From positions 4,092,001 to 4,156,000 of the forward strand of contig NZ_CP008953.1 in NCBI RefSeq assembly GCF_000732925.1: DNA of 64,000 bases, in the 5' to 3' direction. Position 1 is the first letter of the stretch, and every line of letters starts with the position of its first letter. Below are positions 34,153-43,230 of the stretch, one piece after another. The position numbers and the translations under genes were made by a program. The DNA is from Amycolatopsis japonica (GTDB lineage Bacteria; Actinomycetota; Actinomycetes; Mycobacteriales; Pseudonocardiaceae). The notes under the pieces were generated by a model. The model was not told the origin of the DNA. It worked only from the letters and a program-made list of their open reading frames with translations, and searched no databases.

Positions 34153-35618
34153 CGGGCGACCGCCTGCTGCGCGGCGCCTTTCGGCGAGTAGTCCGTGACC
34201 GGTGGCTCGGCCCGGGCGTCGAAGTCGAACGGGACCCGGTGCCGCCCCAGCGCTGCCCGGATCCGGTAGCGCACGAGCCCCGCGATCACCCGCGGGTTCG
34301 TCATCATGTCGCGCAGTGATTCGTCGAGGTTGAACACCTTCGCGAAATGCTCGTCGACGACGTCGTCTTCGCGGGCGGCGCCGACGATGAGCCTGAACGC
34401 CGGGCCGGACACGGCTTCGAGCAGCCGTCGCCTCCACTCCGGCGCCTTTTCGGTGCCCACCGCGCAGGCGTAGCCCTGATCCCTCGCCATCGCCAGGCTC
34501 CACGGCACGTTGAGCAGTTTTCGTTGTTCCGCCAGGAACCGTGCGGAGAACTCGGGCCTTAACCGCTCGGCGCGGGAGAGATGCTCGCGCAACAGCAGCG
34601 CCGAACCCGCGGCGGAGCTGATGCCCTGCGCGTAGAACGGATTGAACGCGCAGATCGAGTCGCCGACGAACGCCAGGCGCCGCGGCGGGGTGCGGAGCCG
34701 GTCGTAGCGGCGCCATTTGTTCCCGGTCGATCGCGTCAGATGCACCTCGGAAGTCGGTGTGGACCGGTCCATCGCGGCCGCGAACAACGGCGCCCGCACG
34801 CGGCGGGCGGACTCGACGAACGCCTCGGTGGTGCGCGGCATTTCGAGTCCCCACGAGCCCATGCACGCGATGACCCGGTTGTCCTCGATCGGGAAGAAGT
34901 TCACCAGGAACTCGTGCTCGTCCGGATGCGCGCCCTTGTCGGGGGTCGGCATGATCACCAGATGCCGCCACCACCAGGAAGGTGGCCGTTCCTCGGGAGA
35001 CGGCAGGTCGTACCAGCGCGAGGTGTAGGTGACCTTGGCGTCGAGCGTCCGGACTTCCGGTTCGGGCCAGCCCGCCGCCACCAGCCAGGCGGATACGGAG
35101 GAACCACGGCCCATCGCGTCGACCACGAAGTCGGCGTCGATGTGCTCGTCGCGATCGGAGAGGGTGACCCCGGTGACTTCGCCGTCCCGGGTCGTCAAGC
35201 CGCTCACCGCGACACCGTCGCGGATCACGACGTTCGGCAGCTCCCGGACCTTGTCGCGCAGCACGCGTTCGATGAGGATCCGGGAGCCGTAGATCATCGT
35301 CATCGCGCTGCGTTTGCGCGCCGACCAGCCCTTTCCGTCGAGATACGCCGCGTCCATGGACGGCATCAGATGCAGTCCGCCGGCCGCGATGAGGTCGTCC
35401 TCGAATCCGGGGAACAGCGCGCCGATCGCGCGGCGGCCCGAGTTCAGCAGGAAATGCGGATGCTTGCTCTGCGGCACCCCGCGCCGATGTTCGGCCTCGG
35501 CGGGCAGTTCGTCGCGTTCGAGCACCACCACCTCGTCGAAGTACGGGGCGAGTGCTCCCGCGGTGCAGAGACCGGCGGCGCTGCCACCGAGGACGACGGC
35601 GGTCTTGCCGAGTCGCAT
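34149..35618 (-). CDS. FAD-dependent oxidoreductase/monooxygenase
   Basis: A 489-residue flavoprotein: N-terminal GGSAAGLCTAGALAPYFDEV dinucleotide fold, VVDAMGRGSSV (DG-like motif) and FVGDSICAFNPFYAQGISSA near 310. It resembles the geranylgeranyl-reductase/squalene epoxidase-like group of monooxygenases. The WxWxIP motif of flavin halogenases was not seen. Start at 35618 after a short leader with two further ATGs. It is coupled to the membrane protein gene by GTGA. In this cluster it could oxidise the NRPS product or a precursor. Confidence 0.82.
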   Translation of the reverse strand: MRLGKTAVVLGGSAAGLCTAGALAPYFDEVVVLERDELPAEAEHRRGVPQSKHPHFLLNSGRRAIGALFPGFEDDLIAAGGLHLMPSMDAAYLDGKGWSARKRSAMTMIYGSRILIERVLRDKVRELPNVVIRDGVAVSGLTTRDGEVTGVTLSDRDEHIDADFVVDAMGRGSSVSAWLVAAGWPEPEVRTLDAKVTYTSRWYDLPSPEERPPSWWWRHLVIMPTPDKGAHPDEHEFLVNFFPIEDNRVIACMGSWGLEMPRTTEAFVESARRVRAPLFAAAMDRSTPTSEVHLTRSTGNKWRRYDRLRTPPRRLAFVGDSICAFNPFYAQGISSAAGSALLLREHLSRAERLRPEFSARFLAEQRKLLNVPWSLAMARDQGYACAVGTEKAPEWRRRLLEAVSGPAFRLIVGAAREDDVVDEHFAKVFNLDESLRDMMTNPRVIAGLVRYRIRAALGRHRVPFDFDARAEPPVTDYSPKGAAQQAVAR

Positions 35619-35640
35619 GCGGACCAACTCCCAGCGTCAT

Positions 35641-35675
35641 TCATACAGATTGACATTGGCTGTATGACTGTATGA
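35641..35675. promoter_or_regulatory. TCATACAG / CTGTATGA operator
   Basis: TCATACAG (35641-35648) is inverted as CTGTATGA at 35660-35667, repeated directly at 35668-35675. It lies between the aminotransferase stop and the flavoprotein start, marking an internal regulated promoter, likely for the TetR gene three genes downstream. Confidence 0.65.
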
Positions 35676-35691
35676 ACGACGCCGGGAACTG

Positions 35692-36864
35692 TCAAGAACT
35701 GGTCGCGTCGATCAGGTCCCGGATCGCGGCGATACCCCTCGCCACCCGGTACGGCGACTCCGTGCCCACGGAGACGCGGATGTGCCGGTCGCACGAATCG
35801 CCGTACGCGATACCCGCCACCACGCTGACGGAGCTTTCCCTCAGCAGCCGGGTGGCGAACTCCATGGAGTCCAAAGTGGACCTGCCGAGCGAGGCGAACA
35901 GGTAGAACGTCGCCGAGCCCGGCAAGGTCTCGATGCCGATGTCGGCGAGCTGCCCGGCGACCTCGCGGCGAAGGTCCACGACCCGGCGGATCTGTGGCCG
36001 GGTGACGGCCAGGATGTCGTCGAAGTGTTCGGCGAGGTACCAGGACAGGATGGTCGGCGCGCAAGTGATCAGATGCTGGTTGATCTTCAGCACCTGATCG
36101 ATCAGCGTGCGGTGTGCGATGAGATAGCCGATCCGCCAGCCGGAAACCCCGTAGTTCTTCGACATCGAGTTGATCGTGACGGTGTGCCGCAGTTCCGGGT
36201 CGAACGAACCGCAGGCCCGGAACGGGGTCTCCGGCGGCACGAACTCGTGGTACGCCTCGTCGGCGATCACCACCAGGCCCCGCGCGTCCGCCAGATCGTG
36301 CACGAACTCCAGCTCGGCGTCCGTGTGCACCCGGCCGGACGGGTTGTTCGGGTTGTTGATCACGATGGCCCTGGTCCGCGGCGTGACGTAACGAGCGAGG
36401 TCGAACACGCTCACGTCGTGCGGGACCATCACCGGAACGCCACGGCAGAGCCGCACCTGTTCGGGGTAGCTCAGCCAGAACGGCTCCGGCACGATCACCT
36501 CGTCCCCCGGTTCCAGCAGCGCGAGCAGCACCATGTAGATCGCCACCTTGGAACCGGCGGTGACGACGATCTCCGTGTCCGGGTCGACCGGGACGTCGAA
36601 ATCGGCCCAGTACCCGGCCAGCCGCTGCCTCAGCTCCGGCAGGCCCCGCGAATGCGAGTAGTGATGCAGGCCGTGCGCGGCCAGATCGTCGAAGCGGGGC
36701 AGCGGCAGGCCGAAGAACGCCTCGCCGAGCGAGAGCGTGATGATGTCCCGCCCGGCCGCGCTCAGCTCGTAGACCAGGTTGTTGTACTTGATGGACAGCG
36801 CCTGCGCCGTACTGTCCACAAGGGACGACGGGCGGATCGGCGACTCGGTTCGGACGCTGGACAA
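35692..36864 (-). CDS. Class I/II PLP aminotransferase
   Basis: A 390-residue fold-type I aminotransferase of the aspartate-aminotransferase group: NNPNNPSGRV, VIADEAYHEFV and the PLP lysine in SMSKNYGVSGWRIGY, with the substrate-carboxylate Arg in HIRVSVG. It is 13 bases downstream of proA on the same strand, so the substrate may be a keto acid or the aldehyde formed by ProA. It could form an NRPS building block, but specificity is not predictable. Confidence 0.9.
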   Translation of the reverse strand: MSSVRTESPIRPSSLVDSTAQALSIKYNNLVYELSAAGRDIITLSLGEAFFGLPLPRFDDLAAHGLHHYSHSRGLPELRQRLAGYWADFDVPVDPDTEIVVTAGSKVAIYMVLLALLEPGDEVIVPEPFWLSYPEQVRLCRGVPVMVPHDVSVFDLARYVTPRTRAIVINNPNNPSGRVHTDAELEFVHDLADARGLVVIADEAYHEFVPPETPFRACGSFDPELRHTVTINSMSKNYGVSGWRIGYLIAHRTLIDQVLKINQHLITCAPTILSWYLAEHFDDILAVTRPQIRRVVDLRREVAGQLADIGIETLPGSATFYLFASLGRSTLDSMEFATRLLRESSVSVVAGIAYGDSCDRHIRVSVGTESPYRVARGIAAIRDLIDATSS

Positions 36865-36877
36865 TGGACTCGCTCCC

Positions 36878-38128
36878 CTACACGACCCGCGTCTGTCCGG
36901 TACCCCAGACGACGTTCTTCACGGTGGTCAGCGCGGTCAGCCCGATCGGACCGCGGATATGCAGTTTCTGGGTGGACACGCCGATCTCGACGCCGTAGCC
37001 GAACTCGCCGCCGTCGGAGTAGCGGGTCGAGGTGTTGACGAACACGCTGCCGGAATCCACTTCACGGGCGAACCGGCGCGCCACGTCGATGTCCCGCGCG
37101 ACGATCGCCTCGGCGTTGGACGTGCCCCATCGGTCGATATGCGCGATCGCCGCGCCCACGTCCGGCACCACCCGGACGGCCAGCACCAGGTCGAGATACT
37201 CGGTCCCCCAGTCCTCCTCGCTCGCGGCCACCGCCTTGGGCCAGACCTCGCGCACGGTCGCGTCACCGCGGATCTCCACGCCGGCGGCGGCCAGCTCGTC
37301 GAGTACGCCCGGCAGCCAGTCCTGGGCGAGTTCTTCGTGGACCAGCAGGGTTTCCATGGCGTTGCACACGCTGGGCCGGGAGGTCTTGGCGTTGATCGCG
37401 ACCGCGGTGGCCATCGCCGGGTCTGCCGAACGATCGATGTAGACGTGGCAGTTGCCCGCACCGTCGATCACCGTGGGCACCGTGGCGTGACGTTCGACGG
37501 ACGCGATGAGCTCCGGGCCCCCGCGCGGCACCAGCAGATCGACGAACTCCTTGGCGCGCATCAGTTCCTGGGCGGCGTCGCGGGACGGATCGGTGACCAG
37601 CTGGACGGCTGCCGCGGGCACCGCGTCGTGCCGGGCGATCGCGCTGTCCAGCGCGGCCATGACCGCCGTGTTCGTCGCCATGGCCATCGAGGAACCGCGC
37701 AGGACCGCGCAGTTGCCCGACTTCACGCAGAGCGCGGCGACCTCGGCGGTGACGTTCGGACGCGCTTCGTAGATCACCGCGACCACGCCGATCGGCTCGC
37801 GGACACGCTCGATGAGCAGGCCGTTGGGCCTGGTCCAGCCGTCGACCACCTGGCCGACCGGATCGGGCAGATCCGCGATGGTCCGGATGGCCGAGACCAG
37901 GCCGGCCATCCGTCGGTCGGTCAAGGTGAGCCTGTCGACCAACGTCGCCGAGACGCCGTTCTCACGGGCCGCGGCGACATCCGCCTCGTTCGCCGCGATG
38001 ATCCGGTCGCGGTGCTCTTCGATCGCGCCGGCCATGTCCAGCAGCAGCGCGTTCTTCCGTTCGGTCGTCAGCCCTTTGAGCTCGGTCCACGCCTCGGCCG
38101 CGGCGCGGCAGACGTCGGTCACTGACAT
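36878..38128 (-). CDS. proA: Glutamate-5-semialdehyde dehydrogenase (gamma-glutamyl phosphate reductase)
   Basis: A 416-residue ProA: start DVCRAAAEAWTELKGLTTERKNALL, EARPNVTAE, the catalytic cysteine in RPSVCNAMETLLVH and STRYSDGGEFGYG/GVSTQKLH near the end. It reduces gamma-glutamyl phosphate with NADPH to glutamate-5-semialdehyde, which cyclises to pyrroline-5-carboxylate. The 3' end of proB overlaps its start. Position beside NRPS genes, away from the usual obgE/nadD context, suggests a cluster-dedicated copy that feeds a proline-like unit. Confidence 0.95.
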   Translation of the reverse strand: MSVTDVCRAAAEAWTELKGLTTERKNALLLDMAGAIEEHRDRIIAANEADVAAARENGVSATLVDRLTLTDRRMAGLVSAIRTIADLPDPVGQVVDGWTRPNGLLIERVREPIGVVAVIYEARPNVTAEVAALCVKSGNCAVLRGSSMAMATNTAVMAALDSAIARHDAVPAAAVQLVTDPSRDAAQELMRAKEFVDLLVPRGGPELIASVERHATVPTVIDGAGNCHVYIDRSADPAMATAVAINAKTSRPSVCNAMETLLVHEELAQDWLPGVLDELAAAGVEIRGDATVREVWPKAVAASEEDWGTEYLDLVLAVRVVPDVGAAIAHIDRWGTSNAEAIVARDIDVARRFAREVDSGSVFVNTSTRYSDGGEFGYGVEIGVSTQKLHIRGPIGLTALTTVKNVVWGTGQTRVV

Positions 38129-39231
38129 GGCAGATCCTCCATGATCTGTACGTAGTCGCCGCCTTCGACGACGGGCGCAGCCGGTGCGCCGCCGGGCTCG
38201 ACCGCGCGGCTCAGCGGGCCGCGGGCGAGCGGGCGTCCTTGCCGGTCACAGATGTCGACCACGTCGCCCGGCACGGCGGCCCCGTGTACCGCCGCGACGT
38301 GGTGATGGCATACGGGCTCCCCGCGGAGGACGGCTTCCCTGCCGTCCGGGGTGCAGTGAAGCGCCCCGGACGGCGGGGTCCGGAACGCGCGCCAGAGCGT
38401 TCCGATGCCGGGAGTCGCGCCGGTGACCGCACGCGGATGGAACACCGTGCCGGTGGGACGGCCACCGTGCGCGGCGATCAGCACGTCGGGATCCGCGCTC
38501 TCCGCGATGACGGTGCGGACCCCGCTGAACGTGGCGATCCAGCAGGCGCCGAGCTTCGTCAGCATGCCGCCGGTGCCGCCGTCGCCGATCGCGCCGCCCG
38601 CCTGCCGCTCGGTCTCGGCCGTGAGCACGGGGACTTCCTGGATGTGCCGGGCGCCCGGGGCCAGTTTCGGATTGCTGTCGTAGAGCCCGGGCACGTTGGT
38701 CAGCAACAGCAGCAGTTCGGCCTGGAGACAACCGCCGAGCAGCGCGGCGAGCACGTCGTTGTTGCGCACGCCGAGCGCGTCGTTCTCGTTGACCACCGGC
38801 ACCATGCCCAGCGCCAGCATCGTGTGCAGGGTGTGCCGGACACCGCCGCCCCGGTCGTCGTCGACGAGGTCGGGCGGCGTGAGCAGAAGCTGGCCGGTCT
38901 GCACGCCGCGTTCGGCGAACGCGGCGTGGATGGCCGAATAGAGCTGCGACTGGCCCAGCGCGGCGGAAACCTGGAGTGCCACCGGATCGTCCACGGCCAA
39001 CGCGGGGTGCAAGTGACGGCCGATCGCGATGGCCCCGGAAGCGAGCAGCACCGGGCGCAGGCCCGCGAGGAGTCCTCTGTGGACGGTCTCGCACAGCCTG
39101 TCGAGCTTGACCGTGTCCAGTCCGCCATCGGTGATCAGCGAGGACGTGCCTATCTTGAGCACCACCCGGCCCTCCTGCGGCACCAGGTCTTCGGCAGGCG
39201 TCGCGGTGACGGGCAAGCTGTTGGTCGACAT
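38119..39231 (-). CDS. proB: Glutamate 5-kinase with PUA domain
   Basis: A 370-residue glutamate 5-kinase: amino-acid kinase domain with VVLKIGTSSLI, LASGAIAIGRH, GGTGGMLTKLGA and a C-terminal PUA domain ending in EGGDYVQIMEDLP. It phosphorylates glutamate, the first step to proline. It is the first gene of the minus-strand operon; start MSTNSLP at 39231. It is divergent from the C-A-T NRPS with a 142-base promoter region between. Confidence 0.94.
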   Translation of the reverse strand: MSTNSLPVTATPAEDLVPQEGRVVLKIGTSSLITDGGLDTVKLDRLCETVHRGLLAGLRPVLLASGAIAIGRHLHPALAVDDPVALQVSAALGQSQLYSAIHAAFAERGVQTGQLLLTPPDLVDDDRGGGVRHTLHTMLALGMVPVVNENDALGVRNNDVLAALLGGCLQAELLLLLTNVPGLYDSNPKLAPGARHIQEVPVLTAETERQAGGAIGDGGTGGMLTKLGACWIATFSGVRTVIAESADPDVLIAAHGGRPTGTVFHPRAVTGATPGIGTLWRAFRTPPSGALHCTPDGREAVLRGEPVCHHHVAAVHGAAVPGDVVDICDRQGRPLARGPLSRAVEPGGAPAAPVVEGGDYVQIMEDLPCQ

Positions 39232-39251
39232 GGGGAAGATGCTCACCGCCG

Positions 39252-39354
39252 CCGATGTAGTACCGATGTGTTCGCGATACGCCGCCGGTGTACCCCGCCG
39301 TACTGTGTCGCGGCACAGCACGGCTGCATCCCCGGAACATCGCCGGTACATCGG
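39252..39354. promoter_or_regulatory. Divergent promoter region of proB and the C-A-T NRPS
   Basis: The 142-base region has CCGATGTA (39252), TACCGATGT (39261) and an inverted TACATCGG (39347), plus GCCGGTGTACC and GCCGGTACA copies and a TGTG...CACA palindrome near 39305. The spaced half-sites suggest one regulator acting on both directions. Confidence 0.5.
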
Positions 39355-39373
39355 ATCCGGCGACTCTCTCGGC

Positions 39374-42300
39374 ATGACAGCAGAACTCCAGCTGGCCGAC
39401 ACGGCGACCCTGCCGCTCACCGAGTCCCAGAAGGGACTGCTGGTGGTGGACAGCTTGGTGCCGACGAAGCAGATCTACAACCAGGTCATCCAATTCGATC
39501 TCGATCCGGCCAAATGCGTCGCCCCGCTGGCCGAGACGGTGACCCGGGCGCTGGTCGCCCTGGTCACCGTCCAACCGGCGTTGCGCCAGGTCTTCCGGCT
39601 GCATCCGGAGATGCACGCTGTGCTGCGTCCCCCGCCCACCGCCGACGAACTGCCCCTGGAGTCGGTCTCCGTGCCGCCCGCCGAGTACGCCGCGACCCTC
39701 GCCGCGCTCGGCCGTGACATCGGCCGGGCGCCGTTCGATCTGGAGACCGGGCCGGTGCACCGGTTCGGCTTCGTGCGCGCGAACGACGACAGCGCCGCGG
39801 CGATCCTGATCTGCGGGCACCACCTCGTCGGCGACGGGGTGTCCATGGGTCCCATCGTGCGCGACCTGGACCGCGCCCTCGCCGGCCCGATCGACGTCGA
39901 CACGGTGCGGGTGAGCCGGGAAGCCGCGCTGGTCAAGGAACTCAAGGCCCAGAACCGGGCGGCGGGCTCGACGCGGACGGCCGACCAGGTCACCGCGTGG
40001 GCGGAAAGCCTGCGTGAAGTCCCCCCGCTCGTGCTGTACCCGCGCCCCGACCGTCCACATCAGACCGAATTCGCCGGGCAGCGGATCTCCTGGACGCTCG
40101 GCGCAGCGGAATCCGAGCGGTTCCAGGCCACCTGCAAACGTCTCGGGGTCAGCCCGTTCGTGCTGCTGTCCGCCGTGTACGGCACGGTGCTGGCGCGGCA
40201 CGGCGGAGTGCCGCGGGTGCTGATCGGCAGCCCGTTCACCGCGCGCCGCACCATCGGGTCGTACGACCTGTGCGGCTTCTTCGTCAACACGTTGCCGGTC
40301 ACCGTCGACGTGGACTGGACCCGCACCGTCGACGAGCATCTCGACAAGACCGTCCGCGCGGCGGTGGACCACTGCCGCGCCTCGGTCGACGTCCCGTTCA
40401 ACCAGCTGGTGGCGCAGGTGCAGCCGGACCGGCCGAGTGACCGCAACCCCCTGTTCTCCTGCATGCTCGCCATGCAGGACACGTTCGATCCGGCGACCGG
40501 GACCGGCGCGGTGGTCGGCGCGTACGAGCCGGGCAACGGCACGGCCAAGTTCGACCTCTGGCTGGGGGCCACCCTGGTCGACGGCCGGTGGCTGCTCGAA
40601 CTCGAGTACGACAGCGCGCTGATCCCGCCCGCGGTGGCCGACGGACTCCTGAAATCGCTGCGCACGGCCCTGTCCCGCGCGGTCACCGATGGCTCCCTGC
40701 CCCTGGCCGAACTGTTCGACGACGCCTCGGCCGTCCCGAGCAGACGACACGACGGGTATCCGGCGCACGTACCGGCACCGACGCTGTACGAATGGTTCAC
40801 CGAGACCGCGCGCCGGACCCCGGAAGCGGTCGCGGTCACCGAACCCGGCCGCACGCTCACCTATGCCGAACTTTCCCTGACCGCCGAGCGCATCGCCTCG
40901 GGGCTGGCGGGCCGGGGCGTCGGCCCGGGGGACGTCGTCGGGCTGCGGCTGGACTCGCTCACCGAGACCGTCACGTCGATCCTGGCGATTCTGCGGCGTG
41001 GCGCCACTTACCTGCCGCTCGAACCGAGCCTGCCCGCCGACCGGATGTCGTACATGGTGCGGCAGTCCCGCTGCCGGGTCGTGATCGGCTCCGGGGTCAC
41101 GTTGCACGGGGTCGAGGTCGCACCGGCCGCCGACTTCGAGTCCGATGTGGACACGGAGCTCGCCGCGACGGCCGACGCCCCGGTGTACGTGATGTTCACT
41201 TCCGGCTCGACCGGTCTGCCCAAGGGCGTGCTCATGGGCCACCGGCCGCTGCTCAACCTCGCCGCCTGGCAGATCTCCGCGCTCGACATGACCGCGGACA
41301 GCCGGTTCCTGCAATACGCGCCCGCCGGTTTCGACGTGTCGTTCCAGGAGATCGTGCCGACGCTGCTGGCAGGCGGGACCGTGGTGTCCAGGGAGCCCGC
41401 CGACCGGCGCGACTTCCCCGAACTGGTGCGCCGGGTCGCCGACACCGAGGTGACCCACCTCTATCTCCCGGTCGCGGCGCTGCGTCCGTTCGTGTTGTCC
41501 GTGCGCGCCAGGAGGGAACATCTCCCGGCATTGCGGTTCCTGTGCGTGTCCGGCGAACAGTTGCTGGCGGACGACGAGATCCGCGCGTTCGTCGACGACC
41601 ACCCACAGTGCACCCTGGTCAATCACTACGGCCCGACCGAGACCAACGCCGCGACCACCTGGCGGCTGACCGCGGCCGACCCGCCGTGGGCACGCCATGT
41701 GCCGATCGGTCTCCCGTTGCCGAACGTGACGGCGTACGTCGTCGACGGCACCGGCCATCTCGCGCCGGCGGGGGTGCCGGGTGAGCTGCTGCTCGGCGGT
41801 CACGCCCCCGCGGCGGGCTACGTCAACGACCCGGATCGCACCGCCGAACGGTTCCAGCCCGGCACGTTCACGCCGGGCGAGACGGTCTATCGCACCGGCG
41901 ATCACGTGGTCCGGGACGAACACGGCGCCCTGATCTTCCTCGGCCGGAACGACACGCAGGTGAAGATCCGCGGCTACCGGGTCGAACTCGGTGAGCTGGA
42001 GGCCGTGGCGGCCGGCCTGCCGGACGTCCGGCAGGCGGTGGCCGCGGTGCGCGGCGACGGGATCGATCGGCGGCCGCTGTTGTTCCTCCTGCCCGAGCCG
42101 GGTGTGACACCGGACCACGAACGGGTGCGGACCGTGCTCGCCGAACGGCTGCCGTCGTACATGGCACCCGCGGACATCGTCGACATCGAGTCGGTGCCGA
42201 CCTCCCACAGCGGCAAGACCGACCGGGCGGCGCTGGTGGCGCTGGCCGAGCAGATGAGCGCGCGGCGCGCGGAGTCGCCCGCTCCCACCGCGGAGTACGC

Positions 42301-42517
42301 CGACGACCTGGAGCGGGAGCTGGCCGCGATCTGGGCCGAGGTGCTCGGCGTGCCCCAGGTCGAGCGGGACCGCCCGGTACTGGAGTACGGCGCGCACTCG
42401 CTGAACATCTTCACCGTCGTGGGTCAGGTGCAGGAGCGGTACGGAGTGGCCGTGCAGTTGGTCGAGTTCTTCCGCTCGCCGACCGTCGCGACCCTGGCGA
42501 CGCTGGTGCGGCAATGA
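39374..42517 (+). CDS. NRPS module C-A-T with proline-like pocket
   Basis: A 1047-residue single module. The condensation domain (~15-440) has GHHLVGDG; the adenylation domain (~465-960) has FTSGSTGLPKG, NHYGPTET, YRTGDH and SGKTDR; a carrier (~975-1040) follows with GAHS. It ends in ATGA coupled to the thioesterase. By eye the ten pocket residues read D-V-Q-Y-C-S-H-A-A-K; D-V-Q, an aromatic fourth residue and H at position seven are typical of proline-type pockets. The starter C domain suggests it receives an acyl or aminoacyl group from a free carrier. A proline-like substrate fits the divergent proB/proA. Confidence 0.92.
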   Translation: MTAELQLADTATLPLTESQKGLLVVDSLVPTKQIYNQVIQFDLDPAKCVAPLAETVTRALVALVTVQPALRQVFRLHPEMHAVLRPPPTADELPLESVSVPPAEYAATLAALGRDIGRAPFDLETGPVHRFGFVRANDDSAAAILICGHHLVGDGVSMGPIVRDLDRALAGPIDVDTVRVSREAALVKELKAQNRAAGSTRTADQVTAWAESLREVPPLVLYPRPDRPHQTEFAGQRISWTLGAAESERFQATCKRLGVSPFVLLSAVYGTVLARHGGVPRVLIGSPFTARRTIGSYDLCGFFVNTLPVTVDVDWTRTVDEHLDKTVRAAVDHCRASVDVPFNQLVAQVQPDRPSDRNPLFSCMLAMQDTFDPATGTGAVVGAYEPGNGTAKFDLWLGATLVDGRWLLELEYDSALIPPAVADGLLKSLRTALSRAVTDGSLPLAELFDDASAVPSRRHDGYPAHVPAPTLYEWFTETARRTPEAVAVTEPGRTLTYAELSLTAERIASGLAGRGVGPGDVVGLRLDSLTETVTSILAILRRGATYLPLEPSLPADRMSYMVRQSRCRVVIGSGVTLHGVEVAPAADFESDVDTELAATADAPVYVMFTSGSTGLPKGVLMGHRPLLNLAAWQISALDMTADSRFLQYAPAGFDVSFQEIVPTLLAGGTVVSREPADRRDFPELVRRVADTEVTHLYLPVAALRPFVLSVRARREHLPALRFLCVSGEQLLADDEIRAFVDDHPQCTLVNHYGPTETNAATTWRLTAADPPWARHVPIGLPLPNVTAYVVDGTGHLAPAGVPGELLLGGHAPAAGYVNDPDRTAERFQPGTFTPGETVYRTGDHVVRDEHGALIFLGRNDTQVKIRGYRVELGELEAVAAGLPDVRQAVAAVRGDGIDRRPLLFLLPEPGVTPDHERVRTVLAERLPSYMAPADIVDIESVPTSHSGKTDRAALVALAEQMSARRAESPAPTAEYADDLERELAAIWAEVLGVPQVERDRPVLEYGAHSLNIFTVVGQVQERYGVAVQLVEFFRSPTVATLATLVRQ

Positions 42518-43230
42518 GCGCGCCGGTACGCGAACGGCTGGTCACCCTGGTGCGACGCAAGGACCGGCCGGTGTGCGTGATGCTGCCCGGTGCCGGCGGT
42601 GGCCTGAACCCGTATCTGCGCCTCGCTTCCCATCTGGGCAAGCATTACAGCGTCTACGCCGTGCGGGCGGCCGGGCTGGTACCCGGGGACACGCCGGAGG
42701 ACAGCATCGCGGAGATGGCCGACTCCGCGCTGGCGGCGCTCGACGGCCGCTCCCCCGCCCTCGTCTTCGGCTGGTCGCTGGGCGGCATCGTGGGCTGGGA
42801 GCTGTGCGTGCGCCTGGCCGACCGGGGGCAGCGGCCCGATCTGGTGATCGTGGACAGTTCACCGCTGCCCAGGCACGCCTCGTCCGACGAGGACGAACGG
42901 ATCAGGAAGCTCATCCTGGCGGGCCTCGGGCCCCGGCCGGACGAACAGACCGTCGCCAGGGTGGAGCGCGCGTTCCGGGCGCAGGTGCACGCGCTCGCCG
43001 AGTACGCCACCGAACGCGAATACCCGGGCCGGGCGCTGCTGCTGATGTGCGCGGACGCCGACGACGGCATCTCCGGCCGGGGCGCCGCCCTGCGGCGCTG
43101 GGAGGAACTCGCGCCGGACCTGCGGACGGCGGAACTGGACGCCGGGCACTACGAGGTGTTCGAGCCCCGGCACCTGGAGCGGCTCACCAAGGAGATCGAT
43201 GTGTTCCTCGGCCGGGAGCGGGAATCGTGA
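42514..43230 (+). CDS. Free-standing thioesterase
   Basis: A 238-residue alpha/beta hydrolase of the thioesterase family: oxyanion region LPGAGGGLNPY, nucleophile elbow FGWSLGG, Asp in LLMCADADD and His in DAGHYEVFE. It is coupled on both sides (ATGA before, GTGA after). It may either release the product of the upstream C-A-T module, whose T domain has no fused TE, or act as a type II editing enzyme. Sequence resembles fused TE domains more than RifR-type type II enzymes. Confidence 0.88.
   Translation: MSAPVRERLVTLVRRKDRPVCVMLPGAGGGLNPYLRLASHLGKHYSVYAVRAAGLVPGDTPEDSIAEMADSALAALDGRSPALVFGWSLGGIVGWELCVRLADRGQRPDLVIVDSSPLPRHASSDEDERIRKLILAGLGPRPDEQTVARVERAFRAQVHALAEYATEREYPGRALLLMCADADDGISGRGAALRRWEELAPDLRTAELDAGHYEVFEPRHLERLTKEIDVFLGRERES

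Noticed and set aside
34149..35618. Flavin-dependent halogenase
   Set aside because: The WxWxIP motif was not found; the protein fits a monooxygenase/reductase better.
38246..42514. A 1422-codon minus-strand frame over proB and the C-A-T NRPS
   Set aside because: Shadow of two divergent genes; no domain.
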